A stretch of DNA of 64,000 bases from assembly GCA_016932835.1 (NCBI GenBank), contig JAFGCD010000088.1, positions 1-64,000 on the forward strand, in the 5' to 3' direction. Of the stretch, positions 43,512-52,950 are shown piece after piece. Below the pieces are notes generated by a model. That model ran no database searches. It was not told the origin of the DNA and saw only the letters and a list, made by a program, of their open reading frames with translations. Both the position numbers and the translations under genes were made by a program. How positions within the stretch are numbered: the first letter of the stretch is position 1; each line of letters opens with the position of its first letter. Source of the DNA: Sedimentisphaerales bacterium. GTDB lineage: Bacteria > Planctomycetota > Phycisphaerae > Sedimentisphaerales > Anaerobacaceae.

Positions 43512-44705
43512 ATGGAATTACCCTTCGGTACAATCTCGATAACGCAAGATTCCAGAAGGCTTATCGACCAAGCTTTGGATTCCGGCAGAGTTTCTAATGG
43601 CAAGTACGTTCGCCAATTCGAAGAGGACTTTGCCTCGCTGACGGGAACCAAAGAAGCCGTTGCTTTGAGCAGTGGAACGGATGCGGATGCCCTGGCCCTG
43701 GCTGTACTGTATGATTTTGGGGCGGAAAGAGGAGACGAAATCATAATCCCGGCACTGTCGTTCGTGGCAACGGGTAATTCCGTTCTCCAGGCCGGATTCA
43801 CTCCGGTATTTGTAGATGTCGAGAGAAATACCCTTAACATCGACCCCGCACTGATCGAAAATAAAATCACACAAAGAACTCGAGCGATTATGCCCGTACA
43901 CCTCATGGGCAAACCCGCAGAAATGGATACGATAAACGAAATCGCCAAAAGACACGGGCTGTTTGTTATCGAGGATGCAGCGGAAGCTCATGGCGCTGTT
44001 TACAAAGGAAGAAATGTTGGGACTATTGGCGACATGGCCGCTTACAGCTTGTATCTGGCCCATATTATCACTACTATCGAGGGGGGTGTTGTCACCACCG
44101 ACAGAGAGGACTTTGCCGACGTACTTCGGTCCCTGCGATGTCACGGCCGAGCTTGCAAGTGTAAGGTGTGTGTCGTCAATACAAGTTCAGGGTACTGCAA
44201 AAAGAGATTTGCACAAGGCAGAGACATACGATTCATTTTCGAGAGAATAGGCTACTCCTGCAAAATGAACGAAATCGAGGCCGCAGTCGGTATCGGAAGT
44301 CTCAGAATGTACGACCGGATTATCGGAAAAAGAAGGCATAACTTGATTACGATGACAGAGCGGCTCGCCGAATTTGATGAATACATCACCACTATTCACG
44401 AAGAAGAATATGAAACGATGGGCCCACACGCTCTGCCTATGATTGTCAGGGAAGACGCCCCCTTCTGCAGGGATGAGTTAACCGATTACCTGGATAAAAA
44501 CGGCATCGATACGCGGGACCTGTTTGCCTCAATGCCCACACAATGTCCCGGCTTCTCCTTCCTTGGGCACAAATTGGGTGAATTCCCCCAGGCCGAGTAT
44601 ATCGGCGACAACGGCCTTCATATCGGGGTGCACCAGAACCTAAGCGACGATCATATCGACTACTTCATCGACATGGTCGCCAAGTTCATCCGCCGGCGCA
44701 CATAG
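43512..44705 (+). CDS. DegT-family PLP enzyme, RfbH/ColD type (His for catalytic Lys)
   Basis: 397 residues of the DegT/DnrJ/EryC1 fold. SSGTDADALALA binds the cofactor phosphate, IEDAAEAHGA gives the Asp that pairs with the pyridine nitrogen. The segment SLYLAHIITTIEGG aligns with the Schiff-base Lys region of aminotransferases but has His 184 (codon 44061-44063) at the Lys position, as in the 3-dehydratases ColD and RfbH/E1. A Cys cluster after it (CHGRACKCKVC ... YCKKRF, residues 210-229) resembles the [2Fe-2S] region of RfbH. So it is probably a 3-dehydrase making 3-deoxy sugars, not an aminotransferase. No matching reductase (E3) is in the window. GGAG lies six bases before the ATG. Confidence 0.82.
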   Translation: MELPFGTISITQDSRRLIDQALDSGRVSNGKYVRQFEEDFASLTGTKEAVALSSGTDADALALAVLYDFGAERGDEIIIPALSFVATGNSVLQAGFTPVFVDVERNTLNIDPALIENKITQRTRAIMPVHLMGKPAEMDTINEIAKRHGLFVIEDAAEAHGAVYKGRNVGTIGDMAAYSLYLAHIITTIEGGVVTTDREDFADVLRSLRCHGRACKCKVCVVNTSSGYCKKRFAQGRDIRFIFERIGYSCKMNEIEAAVGIGSLRMYDRIIGKRRHNLITMTERLAEFDEYITTIHEEEYETMGPHALPMIVREDAPFCRDELTDYLDKNGIDTRDLFASMPTQCPGFSFLGHKLGEFPQAEYIGDNGLHIGVHQNLSDDHIDYFIDMVAKFIRRRT

Positions 44706-44785
44706 CGACAATCGAGGTCTCTCCCGATATAAGAAACACAGCACAAAGTCGAAATCAAGAACAAGCGAGAATCCCGGCACAGGAA

Positions 44786-45910
44786 ATGAGAATAGCCCTT
44801 GTCTGTGACTGGTTGACGGGAATGAGGGGCGGAGAGAGGTGCCTCGAAGCTGTCTGTGAGTTGTATCCAAAAGCGGATATATACACATTAGTGCACTTCC
44901 CGGGTACGGTTTCCTCAACCATAGAATCGCACAAAATCCATACTTCATATATCCAGCGACTGCCCCGGAGTCGCGAAAAGTTCCGGCGGTACCTGCCGAT
45001 TTTCCCCAACGCAATACGGCGATTTGATCTGAGAGGCTACGATTGCGTCCTGAGTTTCAGCCATTGCGTCGCAAAGGGTGCCGCCGTCCCCGCAGGGATT
45101 CCGCACATATGCTATTGTCACACTCCAATGCGTTATGCCTGGCACATGAGAGCCGACTATTTAAACAGGCTGGGATATATCCGAAAGAGAGTCGCCGTTC
45201 TGGTCCTTGATTATCTGAGAAGGTGGGACAGAAAAACCTCATACGGCGTGACGCATTTCATAGCCACCAGCAGAAACATTCAAAACCGGCTCAGGAACGC
45301 CTACGGCAGAGAATCCGTTATTATTCATCCGCCGGTGGACTGCGACCGCTTCGCCGTATCCGACGCCAATGACGGCTATTATCTGATTGTCTCGGCACTG
45401 GTGCCCTATAAACGGGTGGATTTGGCAATCAGAGCCTTCGACGGCCTGGCAAGAGAACTTGTCGTCGTCGGAAACGGTCCGGAATTGCACTTCCTCAAGG
45501 AATCCGCTCCGACTAATGTCACTTTCGTCCATGACGCCGGCGACAGAGAAGTCGTCGAGTATATGGAAAGATGCAGAGCCCTGATTTTCCCGGGCGAGGA
45601 AGACTTCGGCATCGTGCCGCTTGAAGCACAGGCATGCGGCAAAGGCGTTATCGCTTTCGGCAAAGGAGGGGCGATGGAAACAGTCGTTGGATTTGAACCT
45701 GACGGCGAGCCCGCCGGCAACCCCACCGGAATTTTCTTCGGCAAGCAAAGCCCTATGGAATTGCGGAAAACCATTCTGAGATTCGAAGAGATTGAAGAGC
45801 AATTCGACAAGCAGGCCTGCCGGAGCAACGCCCTTCGATTCGACCGTCCCGTTTACAAACAGTTGATGCGCAACTTTGTTCAATCTGTTGTTGGTGAACA
45901 CCTTGGCTGA
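44786..45910 (+). CDS. Family 4 glycosyltransferase
   Basis: 374-residue GT-B enzyme. N-terminal domain: RIALVCDWLTGMRGGER, SFSHCVAKG and CYCHTPMRYAW, the last typical of mannosyl- and related GT4 transferases. C-terminal donor domain: SALVPYKRVD, VVGNGPEL and the EX7E-type motif EEDFGIVPLEAQACG near 272. Retaining transfer from a nucleotide sugar, quite possibly GDP-mannose or the GDP-heptose made in this locus. Last gene of the + strand locus; it converges on the - strand membrane protein with only 12 bases between stops and no strong terminator. Confidence 0.92.
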   Translation: MRIALVCDWLTGMRGGERCLEAVCELYPKADIYTLVHFPGTVSSTIESHKIHTSYIQRLPRSREKFRRYLPIFPNAIRRFDLRGYDCVLSFSHCVAKGAAVPAGIPHICYCHTPMRYAWHMRADYLNRLGYIRKRVAVLVLDYLRRWDRKTSYGVTHFIATSRNIQNRLRNAYGRESVIIHPPVDCDRFAVSDANDGYYLIVSALVPYKRVDLAIRAFDGLARELVVVGNGPELHFLKESAPTNVTFVHDAGDREVVEYMERCRALIFPGEEDFGIVPLEAQACGKGVIAFGKGGAMETVVGFEPDGEPAGNPTGIFFGKQSPMELRKTILRFEEIEEQFDKQACRSNALRFDRPVYKQLMRNFVQSVVGEHLG

Positions 45911-45922
45911 TTAAGCCTTAGT

Positions 45923-47428
45923 CTAAAGCGTTCGTCTGTATATAATCACTTTATCGTTCCCGCTCTCATCTTCGATAGAAGTTTCTGCCCGCAGCATACC
46001 ATCCTTGTCGATTAACGCTCCCCTGCCATCCTTCAACACATCCACTACGTAGCCGGCCTCTCCTGGAACGGCGCCGTCATGATAGACTATGCCTATGCGC
46101 TCGGCGTAGAAACTGATACGAATATCACTGACAGCCAGGACATCTTTCGGGTCGGTATTATCGGCAAGCCACCGTGAAGTCAGGCGAATAAACCGCCTGT
46201 CGTGATGAATCGGCCTCAGAAGTTTCGGGATACATATTGAAATCCCCACAACCATGAGCAACACAAATACGAAATGCCTTCGTTCGTCGGCTCGGCCGCT
46301 ACCGCCGGATTCGGACTTCGGCCCGCCGCACATCAATGCCGCCAATTTTCGCAGACCGGCGCCAATATAGAGAATAGAAAAGACTACTATTGGCAATGTG
46401 TGTCTTTTGCTCATATAACCATATCTCGTGTACAGCCATATCATCAACGTTGCGTTGCACGCGAGAAGGCAAAGTGTAAAAAACTTCTTTGGGTCGATCC
46501 AAGCCCTCCTTTTCAGGGCGTCAAACACGCCTATAAACAGAGGCGGCACAAAAAACCACATCACCGTCTCGCCAATATTGCCAAACAGTTGCAATCCACA
46601 TTTTGCAATATCCGCAGGCGTAATGACAGCCGCGTATGACGTGGTCGAAGCAACTTGAACGGCTGACGCCAGCTCGCCTATGTCCTTCTTTGGAAAGACC
46701 GCCCCCTTCAGGTACATATAGGGCGCAGCCAATACACAGAAACCGACCGTTAAAGCCGCCAGGGCAAATCCGATTCTTGGTCTGCTCATATTACGTCCCG
46801 GCAGGAAGAACTGAATCGTCAGCCACAGGATACTGTAGCCCACAACTTGCGCGCACTCCGGCCGAACGAGATAGCCTGCGCCTGCAAGCACCCCGGCCAA
46901 GCCAAACAACCACCACCTTCCCTTAACCGCCCCGATTATCGACGATAACATTGCCGCGGCCAGAAAGAACATGTGGGGCCAATCACTCAGAGCATCGCTT
47001 CCATATCCAGCCGGAAGAGGAAGCAGGATAAGAATTAGAATCGCCGGAAAACTGTCCCTCGAACCCGCCAGAAGTCTGCCCAGAAGATAGATCGTTAGAA
47101 TCGCTAACAATCTGAATATCAGAGACGCCGTCTGAGCCGAATAAACCCAGCCAAGCAATGTCGATCCGCCACCGCAAACCCGTGTAACCTTGTGCACAAT
47201 TAGAATCAGATATGGGTAGCCTGGATGCTGGTCCTCGTTTATCATCGTGTTGGATGAGGCAACCTCCAGATTCCGGGCGTATTCAATGAAAGTCACTCCG
47301 TCCTTTGCGATAACAACGCTTGTAGAAATCAGGTATATCCCGATAGCCAGACCAATTGCCAGCAAAATCCCAACATGAATGACATCCTGTCTTATACCGG
47401 ATTGCCCGGAAGCGAAGTCAACGCGCAT
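45923..47428 (-). CDS. GT39/ArnT-like membrane glycosyltransferase
   Basis: 501 residues with about ten to twelve hydrophobic helices. The first periplasmic loop has AKDGVTFIEYARNLE and DQHPGYPYLI, the acidic-loop plus HPP/G-type pattern of protein- or lipid-linked GT39 family transferases. A soluble C-terminal part of about 90 residues follows the last helix. It would transfer a sugar from a polyprenyl phosphate, such as that made by the enzyme at 19594, to a lipid, protein or glycan at the outer face of the membrane. Its ATG overlaps the end of the WcaJ-like gene, so the pair is one transcription unit on the - strand. Confidence 0.75.
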   Translation of the reverse strand: MRVDFASGQSGIRQDVIHVGILLAIGLAIGIYLISTSVVIAKDGVTFIEYARNLEVASSNTMINEDQHPGYPYLILIVHKVTRVCGGGSTLLGWVYSAQTASLIFRLLAILTIYLLGRLLAGSRDSFPAILILILLPLPAGYGSDALSDWPHMFFLAAAMLSSIIGAVKGRWWLFGLAGVLAGAGYLVRPECAQVVGYSILWLTIQFFLPGRNMSRPRIGFALAALTVGFCVLAAPYMYLKGAVFPKKDIGELASAVQVASTTSYAAVITPADIAKCGLQLFGNIGETVMWFFVPPLFIGVFDALKRRAWIDPKKFFTLCLLACNATLMIWLYTRYGYMSKRHTLPIVVFSILYIGAGLRKLAALMCGGPKSESGGSGRADERRHFVFVLLMVVGISICIPKLLRPIHHDRRFIRLTSRWLADNTDPKDVLAVSDIRISFYAERIGIVYHDGAVPGEAGYVVDVLKDGRGALIDKDGMLRAETSIEDESGNDKVIIYRRTL

Positions 47429-48824
47429 TCTTCCCCCTTATAACGTGCAACGGCGTTCGCAGCAATATCCACAAATCCAGCATAAACGACCAGTTTCTCA
47501 CATAGTATAAGTCATACACAAGTCTCTTCCTGACAGAGCTGTTGCCTCGAAATCCATTTACCTGAGCCCATCCGGTCATTCCGGCCTTGACTTTATGCCG
47601 AAGCATATATTTCTTATAGTCCTCGGAAAACCGCTTGACGAAATAGGGACGCTCGGGTCTGGGGCCGACAAGACTCATCTGACCGGCGATCACATTCACG
47701 AGTTGAGGCAATTCATCCAGACTCATTCTTCTCAGCAGTTTGCCTAATACCGTAAGCCTGGAATCATCCTCTTTGCTCCACTGAGGCGGGTCTTCCATAT
47801 CGGCGTCGATTTTCATTGTACGAAATTTGAGTATCTTGAATTCTCTCTGATCCGCCCCGACTCGCGTTTGCCTGTAGAAAACAGGCCCCCTGCCGGTCAG
47901 TCTGATGAGCAAAGCAATAAGCAGCATCGGAACAAAGACTGCAACAAATGTCACCATAGCAATCGTAAGGTCGAACAATCGCTTCATGATGATATTATAT
48001 CCGCCCAACGGCGAGTCTCCGGCAGAAAACAGCACCTGAGAACCAACCGGCACAACCACAGGATCGCTCAACGAGATAAGATTACCCCAATCCGGAATAA
48101 TCCGCACAGTCACACCGGAGGCCTGAAGATACTCGAGAAACCCGAAGGCCTCGTGCGCTTCGCTGCCGCTCAAAGTCATACAAACTTCGTCTATTCTGTC
48201 GGAAGTCACCAATTCGGGAATCCTCTCGATTGGACCGTCGATTGGAATACCGAGATACTTAGTTCCTATCAGACTCGCGTCGTTATCGATGAACCGCACG
48301 CAATTCAAGCCCGACCAGGGCATAGCCTCGATATCGCGGACTAATTGCCGCCCCTTCTCGCCGGCGCCTATGACGACGTAGTGACGCAGGTTGTAACCTC
48401 TTTTGCGAAGCAATCTTAGAATACTCATAACACCAAGATGCGAGAAGAAAAGCCCGAAAAACAGCATAAAAATGAACAAGGCCAACAAAATCCTCGAATA
48501 TGGAGCATCCATGAGATAATAAAAGAATGCCAGCATAAACAAGCCGCTCAGCACGGTGGCCCTGAACACCTCGAGGAACTGGTTAAACAGACTGCGGACA
48601 CGCTGGGACCTGTACAGACCCGACCATATACAGGTCACATAGCACGTGAATGCAACCAGCGGCATCAAGAGCAGATGCTCCCTGATATCCGGAATGCCGA
48701 GCTTGATGCTGAAACCGCCGGAATAGAAGCGAATATAGTAGGCCGCTATCCATATGCAGAATATCATCACAATATCGGTGACCGAACGGATGAAAGAGAA
48801 ATATGCCGCACATCTCCTGAGCAT
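47418..48824 (-). CDS. WcaJ-like undecaprenyl-phosphate sugar phosphotransferase
   Basis: Polyisoprenyl-phosphate hexose-1-phosphate transferase that starts glycan repeat assembly. About 468 residues from ATG 48824: four N-terminal membrane helices, a CoA-binding-like middle domain (YVVIGAGEKGRQLV), a fifth membrane segment (KRLFDLTIAMVTFVAVFVP) and the catalytic domain with GPVFYRQTRVG, ILKFRTM, DELPQLVNV and MSLVGPRPE. AGG six bases before ATG 48824 supports this start; ATG 48851 and GTG 48890 in the same frame are alternatives. Next to the export locus and probably its initiating enzyme, though ABC-exported glycans often use WecA instead. Confidence 0.9.
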   Translation of the reverse strand: MLRRCAAYFSFIRSVTDIVMIFCIWIAAYYIRFYSGGFSIKLGIPDIREHLLLMPLVAFTCYVTCIWSGLYRSQRVRSLFNQFLEVFRATVLSGLFMLAFFYYLMDAPYSRILLALFIFMLFFGLFFSHLGVMSILRLLRKRGYNLRHYVVIGAGEKGRQLVRDIEAMPWSGLNCVRFIDNDASLIGTKYLGIPIDGPIERIPELVTSDRIDEVCMTLSGSEAHEAFGFLEYLQASGVTVRIIPDWGNLISLSDPVVVPVGSQVLFSAGDSPLGGYNIIMKRLFDLTIAMVTFVAVFVPMLLIALLIRLTGRGPVFYRQTRVGADQREFKILKFRTMKIDADMEDPPQWSKEDDSRLTVLGKLLRRMSLDELPQLVNVIAGQMSLVGPRPERPYFVKRFSEDYKKYMLRHKVKAGMTGWAQVNGFRGNSSVRKRLVYDLYYVRNWSFMLDLWILLRTPLHVIRGKNAR

Positions 48825-49125
48825 AAGTAACCTGACACCTCTCAATCCCATTGTGCAATACGTAAAATCACTTGCCTCACTCACACCCACATCACGAACT
48901 CATCCAAGTGAATTTGAATCTGCCTGCATAACTCGTGAATTTCCCCAGATTCAGCCTCAATTCGCTATGCACTATGCCGGCAAAACCACGACTCGATAAT
49001 CTGCGATAATATGATCGGGCAACTTCTGAGGTTTGTCAACGACATTCCCGCGGTTCCGGCATCCGACATGGGCACATCCGCCCACTATACCCCGCGGAAC
49101 CGCCTGCGCCGAACATACTCTGTCG
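48825..49125. other. Intergenic region between two - strand genes
   Basis: About 300 bases with no gene. It contains a nested inverted repeat: GCGGTTCCG (49050-49058) with CGGAACCGC (49095-49103), enclosing TGGGC/GCCCA arms. No T-run follows on the - strand, so a terminator for the PQQ-propeller gene is only possible. The part near 48990-49020 is A/T-rich and could hold the promoter of the WcaJ-like gene. Confidence 0.4.
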
Positions 49126-50721
49126 TCATTTCATCAATGCAGTCGCCCAGAGATAGCGATTTGAAGCGATATAGACGACGCCGTTGGCCGCGACTGCAGT
49201 GCTGTGGACAGGAGCAGACATCCTCATTGAACTGATGAGTTTCGCCTCCCTGCCGGCCGCCATAATATAAAAGTTTCTCTCATTGCCGAAATAGAGCTTG
49301 CCGTCGGCAAGCAAGGGGCCGCCCCAGGTTTCCTTGTTTGTCTCATATACCCAGCACTGTTCACCTGTATCGGCATCGAGGCAATGAAGCCGCCCGCCTA
49401 TATCGACAAGATACACTAATCCGTCGGCGACCGCCGCCGTCGCCATGCTGCGATCCAAACCGTCGTAGGTCCAGATACAGCCGTTCTTGGTGATATCGCC
49501 GGTCTTTGTCGCGTCGATACAATGAAGCAATCCCTTCCCGCGTCCATGCGCGGGGTCCTGCCCGATAGCTATGTATATACGGTCACCGTATAAGACCGGA
49601 GTGGCTATAATCTGGCTAGGGCCAAGGTAATTGCCGTCGTTCTTGTTCGGGCTGCTGCCTTTTCGCTTGTCGCCGCGATAATACGGGATTTCTTTGCCGT
49701 CAAGGAATCTGAATTTCGGCGGGTTGCAGTCGTATGACCATGCCTTCTGCAAGTGAGTCGGCTCGTCGCCGGCAGAGACTAAAGCCTCAAAGGCATAGCA
49801 TATACCGTCCCCGCCTCCCAGGAAAATGAGCATCCTGCCCCCAACCTCCCCACATGAGGGAGACGCCCACTGCGCGTGCCACAAACGAGTGCCTATCTTT
49901 TCATTGTCAGTCGCCAGAAGCTCGCCCGTCCTCTTATCAAGAACGACCAGGCTCGGCGCCAGCGGAGCCAAAACCTTGTCATGAGGCTCATCAACACCAT
50001 TGGACGTACTCAGATACAGCATGTCTCCGACAATCAGAATCGAACAACTGGCGGCATCGTGGGGATAGACGCCCAATTCCTCAATCAGATCGAAACGCCA
50101 TATGATATCACCGTCTTTCTCATTTATTTCGATCAGCGGCTTTCCGGGCCCGGCCATATATGTACCCTCATCCTTGAACGGGCCGTCGTTGCCATTAGTC
50201 TGCCCCCTGACATCCAGACATAGGACCTCGGCATTACTGCCCACGATATACACGCGGTCCGAATCAACCGTCGGCGAAGAGCAGATACCAAGATGCTGCA
50301 GGCCGAAATGTATGCCTGGCGGCAGATCGTGGCGTTCGGGCATACCGAACTGCCACAGAAGTTCTCCGCTGTCTTCCTTGAAGCACTTGATAAGACCGCC
50401 CCGGGTGTAATCATATCTCGGATCAGAAGAAAGCGTCTGCGCATTCGTGCCCACAAAAACCCTTCCGTCGGCGACTGTTGGGTTGCCGTAAGCATAAGCG
50501 CCGAGCCTTGCGAGCCACTTAACATTCCTGGCAGTCCCTGCAACCGCCTTATCCTTGTCAGCCTCGAAAGAATCAGGCAAGCCCTTCTCCGCAGAGACCA
50601 TGTTCCGATTATTCCTCCCACCCCACTGGGGCCAGTCGGCGCCCAATGCGGAAAGTGAGGTGCTCAGAATATAAACGACTACTATAACGTGCAACAAGAG
50701 GCGATTTGATAACATAGTCAT
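49126..50721 (-). CDS. Exported PQQ-like beta-propeller protein
   Basis: 531 residues with a Sec signal peptide (LLLHVIVVVYILSTSLSALG, cut before ADWPQWGG). It is built of quinoprotein-type propeller blades, seen as repeated GxxxWxx strands such as DSGELLWQF, KDGDIIWRF, DTGEQCWVY and VADGLVYLVD, GDRIYIAIG. DWPQWGG is a common start of such proteins in Planctomycetota. No dehydrogenase catalytic residues were identified, so it is probably a scaffold or binding protein in the periplasm and not an enzyme. Divergent from recQ across 377 bases. Not obviously part of the glycan locus. Confidence 0.88.
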   Translation of the reverse strand: MTMLSNRLLLHVIVVVYILSTSLSALGADWPQWGGRNNRNMVSAEKGLPDSFEADKDKAVAGTARNVKWLARLGAYAYGNPTVADGRVFVGTNAQTLSSDPRYDYTRGGLIKCFKEDSGELLWQFGMPERHDLPPGIHFGLQHLGICSSPTVDSDRVYIVGSNAEVLCLDVRGQTNGNDGPFKDEGTYMAGPGKPLIEINEKDGDIIWRFDLIEELGVYPHDAASCSILIVGDMLYLSTSNGVDEPHDKVLAPLAPSLVVLDKRTGELLATDNEKIGTRLWHAQWASPSCGEVGGRMLIFLGGGDGICYAFEALVSAGDEPTHLQKAWSYDCNPPKFRFLDGKEIPYYRGDKRKGSSPNKNDGNYLGPSQIIATPVLYGDRIYIAIGQDPAHGRGKGLLHCIDATKTGDITKNGCIWTYDGLDRSMATAAVADGLVYLVDIGGRLHCLDADTGEQCWVYETNKETWGGPLLADGKLYFGNERNFYIMAAGREAKLISSMRMSAPVHSTAVAANGVVYIASNRYLWATALMK

Positions 50722-51098
50722 CTTCCTTGATGTAACATCTGTTCAATGAACTATAATGAAGACATGCTGCCATTGTATCAGCAACTACGCCGATTTCAAC
50801 CAAACCTGCCCGGTCTACTGACAAGACCCGCCCTGCCGAATGCGAACCGAGAGCAACGAGCCAATACCTGCATGCCTCCTATTCTCCGAAAAATTTATCG
50901 CTTTACCCCACGACATATCGTGGTATATTGACGGTGCTGCTAAAAGAGGATACGACATTAGCGACAGAACAGACTGAGCATCGCCGCAGTGTTGGACGGC
51001 AAGGACGGTATCCCTAAGAAAAAATCGTCGATATTGACACGATGAGTATAGACGAATGAGACAAAGTTCTGGCTGCATCTGTGGAGGTAATATAGTAG
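50722..51098. other. Divergent intergenic region with a small palindrome
   Basis: 377 bases between two divergent genes. CCACGA (50908-50913), CATA, TCGTGG (50918-50923) forms a 6-bp dyad of operator type next to the A/T-rich TATATTGAC. GGAGGT at 51083-51088 is the ribosome-binding site of recQ. No open frame with recognisable features is present. Confidence 0.45.
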
Positions 51099-52919
51099 AT
51101 GATTGAGAATATCAGAAAAACGTTGGCGAAGTACTGGGGCTACGACAATTTCTTGCCGTTACAGGAAGAAGCTATGGCCTGTATTGCCCGCAGGCGAGAT
51201 TCGGTCGTGGTCTTGCCGACCGGAGGAGGCAAATCGCTCTGCTTCCAAGCGCCTGCCGTTGCAATGTCGGGACTTGCAGTTGTTGTCTCGCCCCTGATCT
51301 CTCTGATGAAGGATCAGGTTGACGCTTTGGCCCAGTGCGGTGTCCCCGCCGGGCGTATCGACAGTTCAATCTCATCCGAGCAGCGGATGACCGTTCTGAA
51401 CGGGATACGCAATAACAAGTTCAAGCTTCTTTACCTGGCGCCCGAACGCCTCGTCTCTGATGATTTCCTTCAAGTTCTCCGCAAAATCAATCTGTCTTTC
51501 GTCGCCATCGATGAGGCTCATTGCGTCAGCATGTGGGGGCACGACTTCCGACCGGAATATCGGCAACTGGGATCTCTCAAGAGGCTCTTTCCCGGCGTCA
51601 CTATAGCCGCATATACTGCTACCGCCACCGAGCAGGTTCGAAGAGATATTGCCGAGCAGCTTGGCCTCGATAAGCCGAAAATGCTGATTGGCTCGTTTGA
51701 CAGGCCCAACCTTGTTTATAAGGTTCGCCAGCGAGGAAGCATACTAAAGCAGGTTCGCGATGTACTTGACAGACATAGCAGCGAGTCCGGTATAGTCTAT
51801 TGCATCAAGCGCAAAGATGTCGATAGAATGTGCGCTCAGTTGGCACACAAGGGTTACAGTGTGGCACCCTACCACGCCGGCATGGAGGATGTGGACCGCA
51901 AGAAGAGCCAGGAAATGTTCATCAATGAGAAAGTCGATACCATCGTAGCCACTATCGCATTCGGCATGGGTATCGACAAATCGAATGTACGCTACGTTAT
52001 TCATGCCGGGATGCCAAAGTCCCTCGAACATTACCAGCAGGAAAGCGGCCGAGCAGGACGTGACGGCCTCGAAGCCGAATGCGACCTCTTCTACTCGGGC
52101 GGAGACTATGGAACGTGGAAGTTTCTAATGAAAGATATGCAGCCAGAGGCCCAGAAAATTGCTATGGTCAAGCTCAGCGAGATGTACAGCTACTGCACGG
52201 GCGGAATATGCAGGCACAAAACGATTCTCCGGTATTTCGGTCAGAACCTCGACAATGCAAACTGCGAAGCCTGCGATGTGTGCCTCGGCGAACTGAGTCA
52301 TATAGACGACGCATTGGTGACGGGACAAAAAATCCTGTCCTGCATCGCCCGTCTCGACCAGAGATCCGGTAGCAACTATACGGCCTTGGTGCTGACCGGC
52401 TCGCGGGAAAAGCGGATAATAGAAAACAACCACGATACGCTCAGCACCTACGGGCTCCTGAGTGATTATTCGAAGGATACCGTACACAACTGGATCGAAC
52501 AGCTTGTGGGCCAGGACTACATTGAGAAAACCGGCGAATACAACGTGCTCACAATCACTGAAAAAGGCCGCCGAGTACTCAACGGCCAAGAGACGCCACG
52601 CCTGCTGAAACCCGTCAAGAGACCGACCAGAATATCCAGGGTAGCCGCCGATTCCTGGGACGGCGTTGATCATGGACTGTTTGAAGCCTTGCGAAAATTG
52701 CGAAAGACCCTTGCGGGCAAAAAAGGAGTCCCGGCCTACGTAGTTTTCGGCGATGCGGCATTGAGAGATATGGCAAGGCGAAGGCCTTCAACGCCGACCG
52801 GATTTCTCGAGGTCAAGGGAGTGGGGGAAATGAAAAGCAAGCAATACGGCAAGACCGTCCTTACCGCAATCAAAGCCTATTGCACCGCCAACTCACTTGA
52901 AACCGATGTTATAGACTGA
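51099..52919 (+). CDS. recQ: ATP-dependent DNA helicase RecQ
   Basis: 606 residues in the standard order: helicase domain with LPTGGGKSLCFQ (Walker A), IDEAHCVSMWGHDFRPEY (motif II and RecQ loop), TATATEQVRRDI (motif III) and QESGRAGRDG (motif VI); zinc-binding region with CRHKTILRYFG and CEACDVC; winged helix (about 400-500); and a C-terminal HRDC domain (about 525-600: LRKTLAGKKGVPAYVVFGD). The aromatic-rich loop is complete. A 3'-5' helicase of recombination and fork repair. Good ribosome-binding site, own promoter region; a housekeeping gene between the surface-system loci. Confidence 0.97.
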   Translation: MIENIRKTLAKYWGYDNFLPLQEEAMACIARRRDSVVVLPTGGGKSLCFQAPAVAMSGLAVVVSPLISLMKDQVDALAQCGVPAGRIDSSISSEQRMTVLNGIRNNKFKLLYLAPERLVSDDFLQVLRKINLSFVAIDEAHCVSMWGHDFRPEYRQLGSLKRLFPGVTIAAYTATATEQVRRDIAEQLGLDKPKMLIGSFDRPNLVYKVRQRGSILKQVRDVLDRHSSESGIVYCIKRKDVDRMCAQLAHKGYSVAPYHAGMEDVDRKKSQEMFINEKVDTIVATIAFGMGIDKSNVRYVIHAGMPKSLEHYQQESGRAGRDGLEAECDLFYSGGDYGTWKFLMKDMQPEAQKIAMVKLSEMYSYCTGGICRHKTILRYFGQNLDNANCEACDVCLGELSHIDDALVTGQKILSCIARLDQRSGSNYTALVLTGSREKRIIENNHDTLSTYGLLSDYSKDTVHNWIEQLVGQDYIEKTGEYNVLTITEKGRRVLNGQETPRLLKPVKRPTRISRVAADSWDGVDHGLFEALRKLRKTLAGKKGVPAYVVFGDAALRDMARRRPSTPTGFLEVKGVGEMKSKQYGKTVLTAIKAYCTANSLETDVID

Positions 52920-52950
52920 ACAGATTCCACAACCGGCATTCCGCATATCG

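Noticed and set aside
43512-44705. Call as an ordinary DegT sugar aminotransferase
   Set aside because: His replaces the catalytic Lys and an RfbH-like Cys cluster is present, so a 3-dehydratase is more likely.
45895-45922. GGCT-GATTA-AGCC as a terminator between the convergent genes
   Set aside because: Only a 4-bp stem with no T-run.
49050-49103. Inverted repeat GCGGTTCCG/CGGAACCGC as a terminator of the PQQ-propeller gene
   Set aside because: The loop is 36 bases, no T-run follows, and the sequence is G/C-rich; support is too thin for a terminator call.
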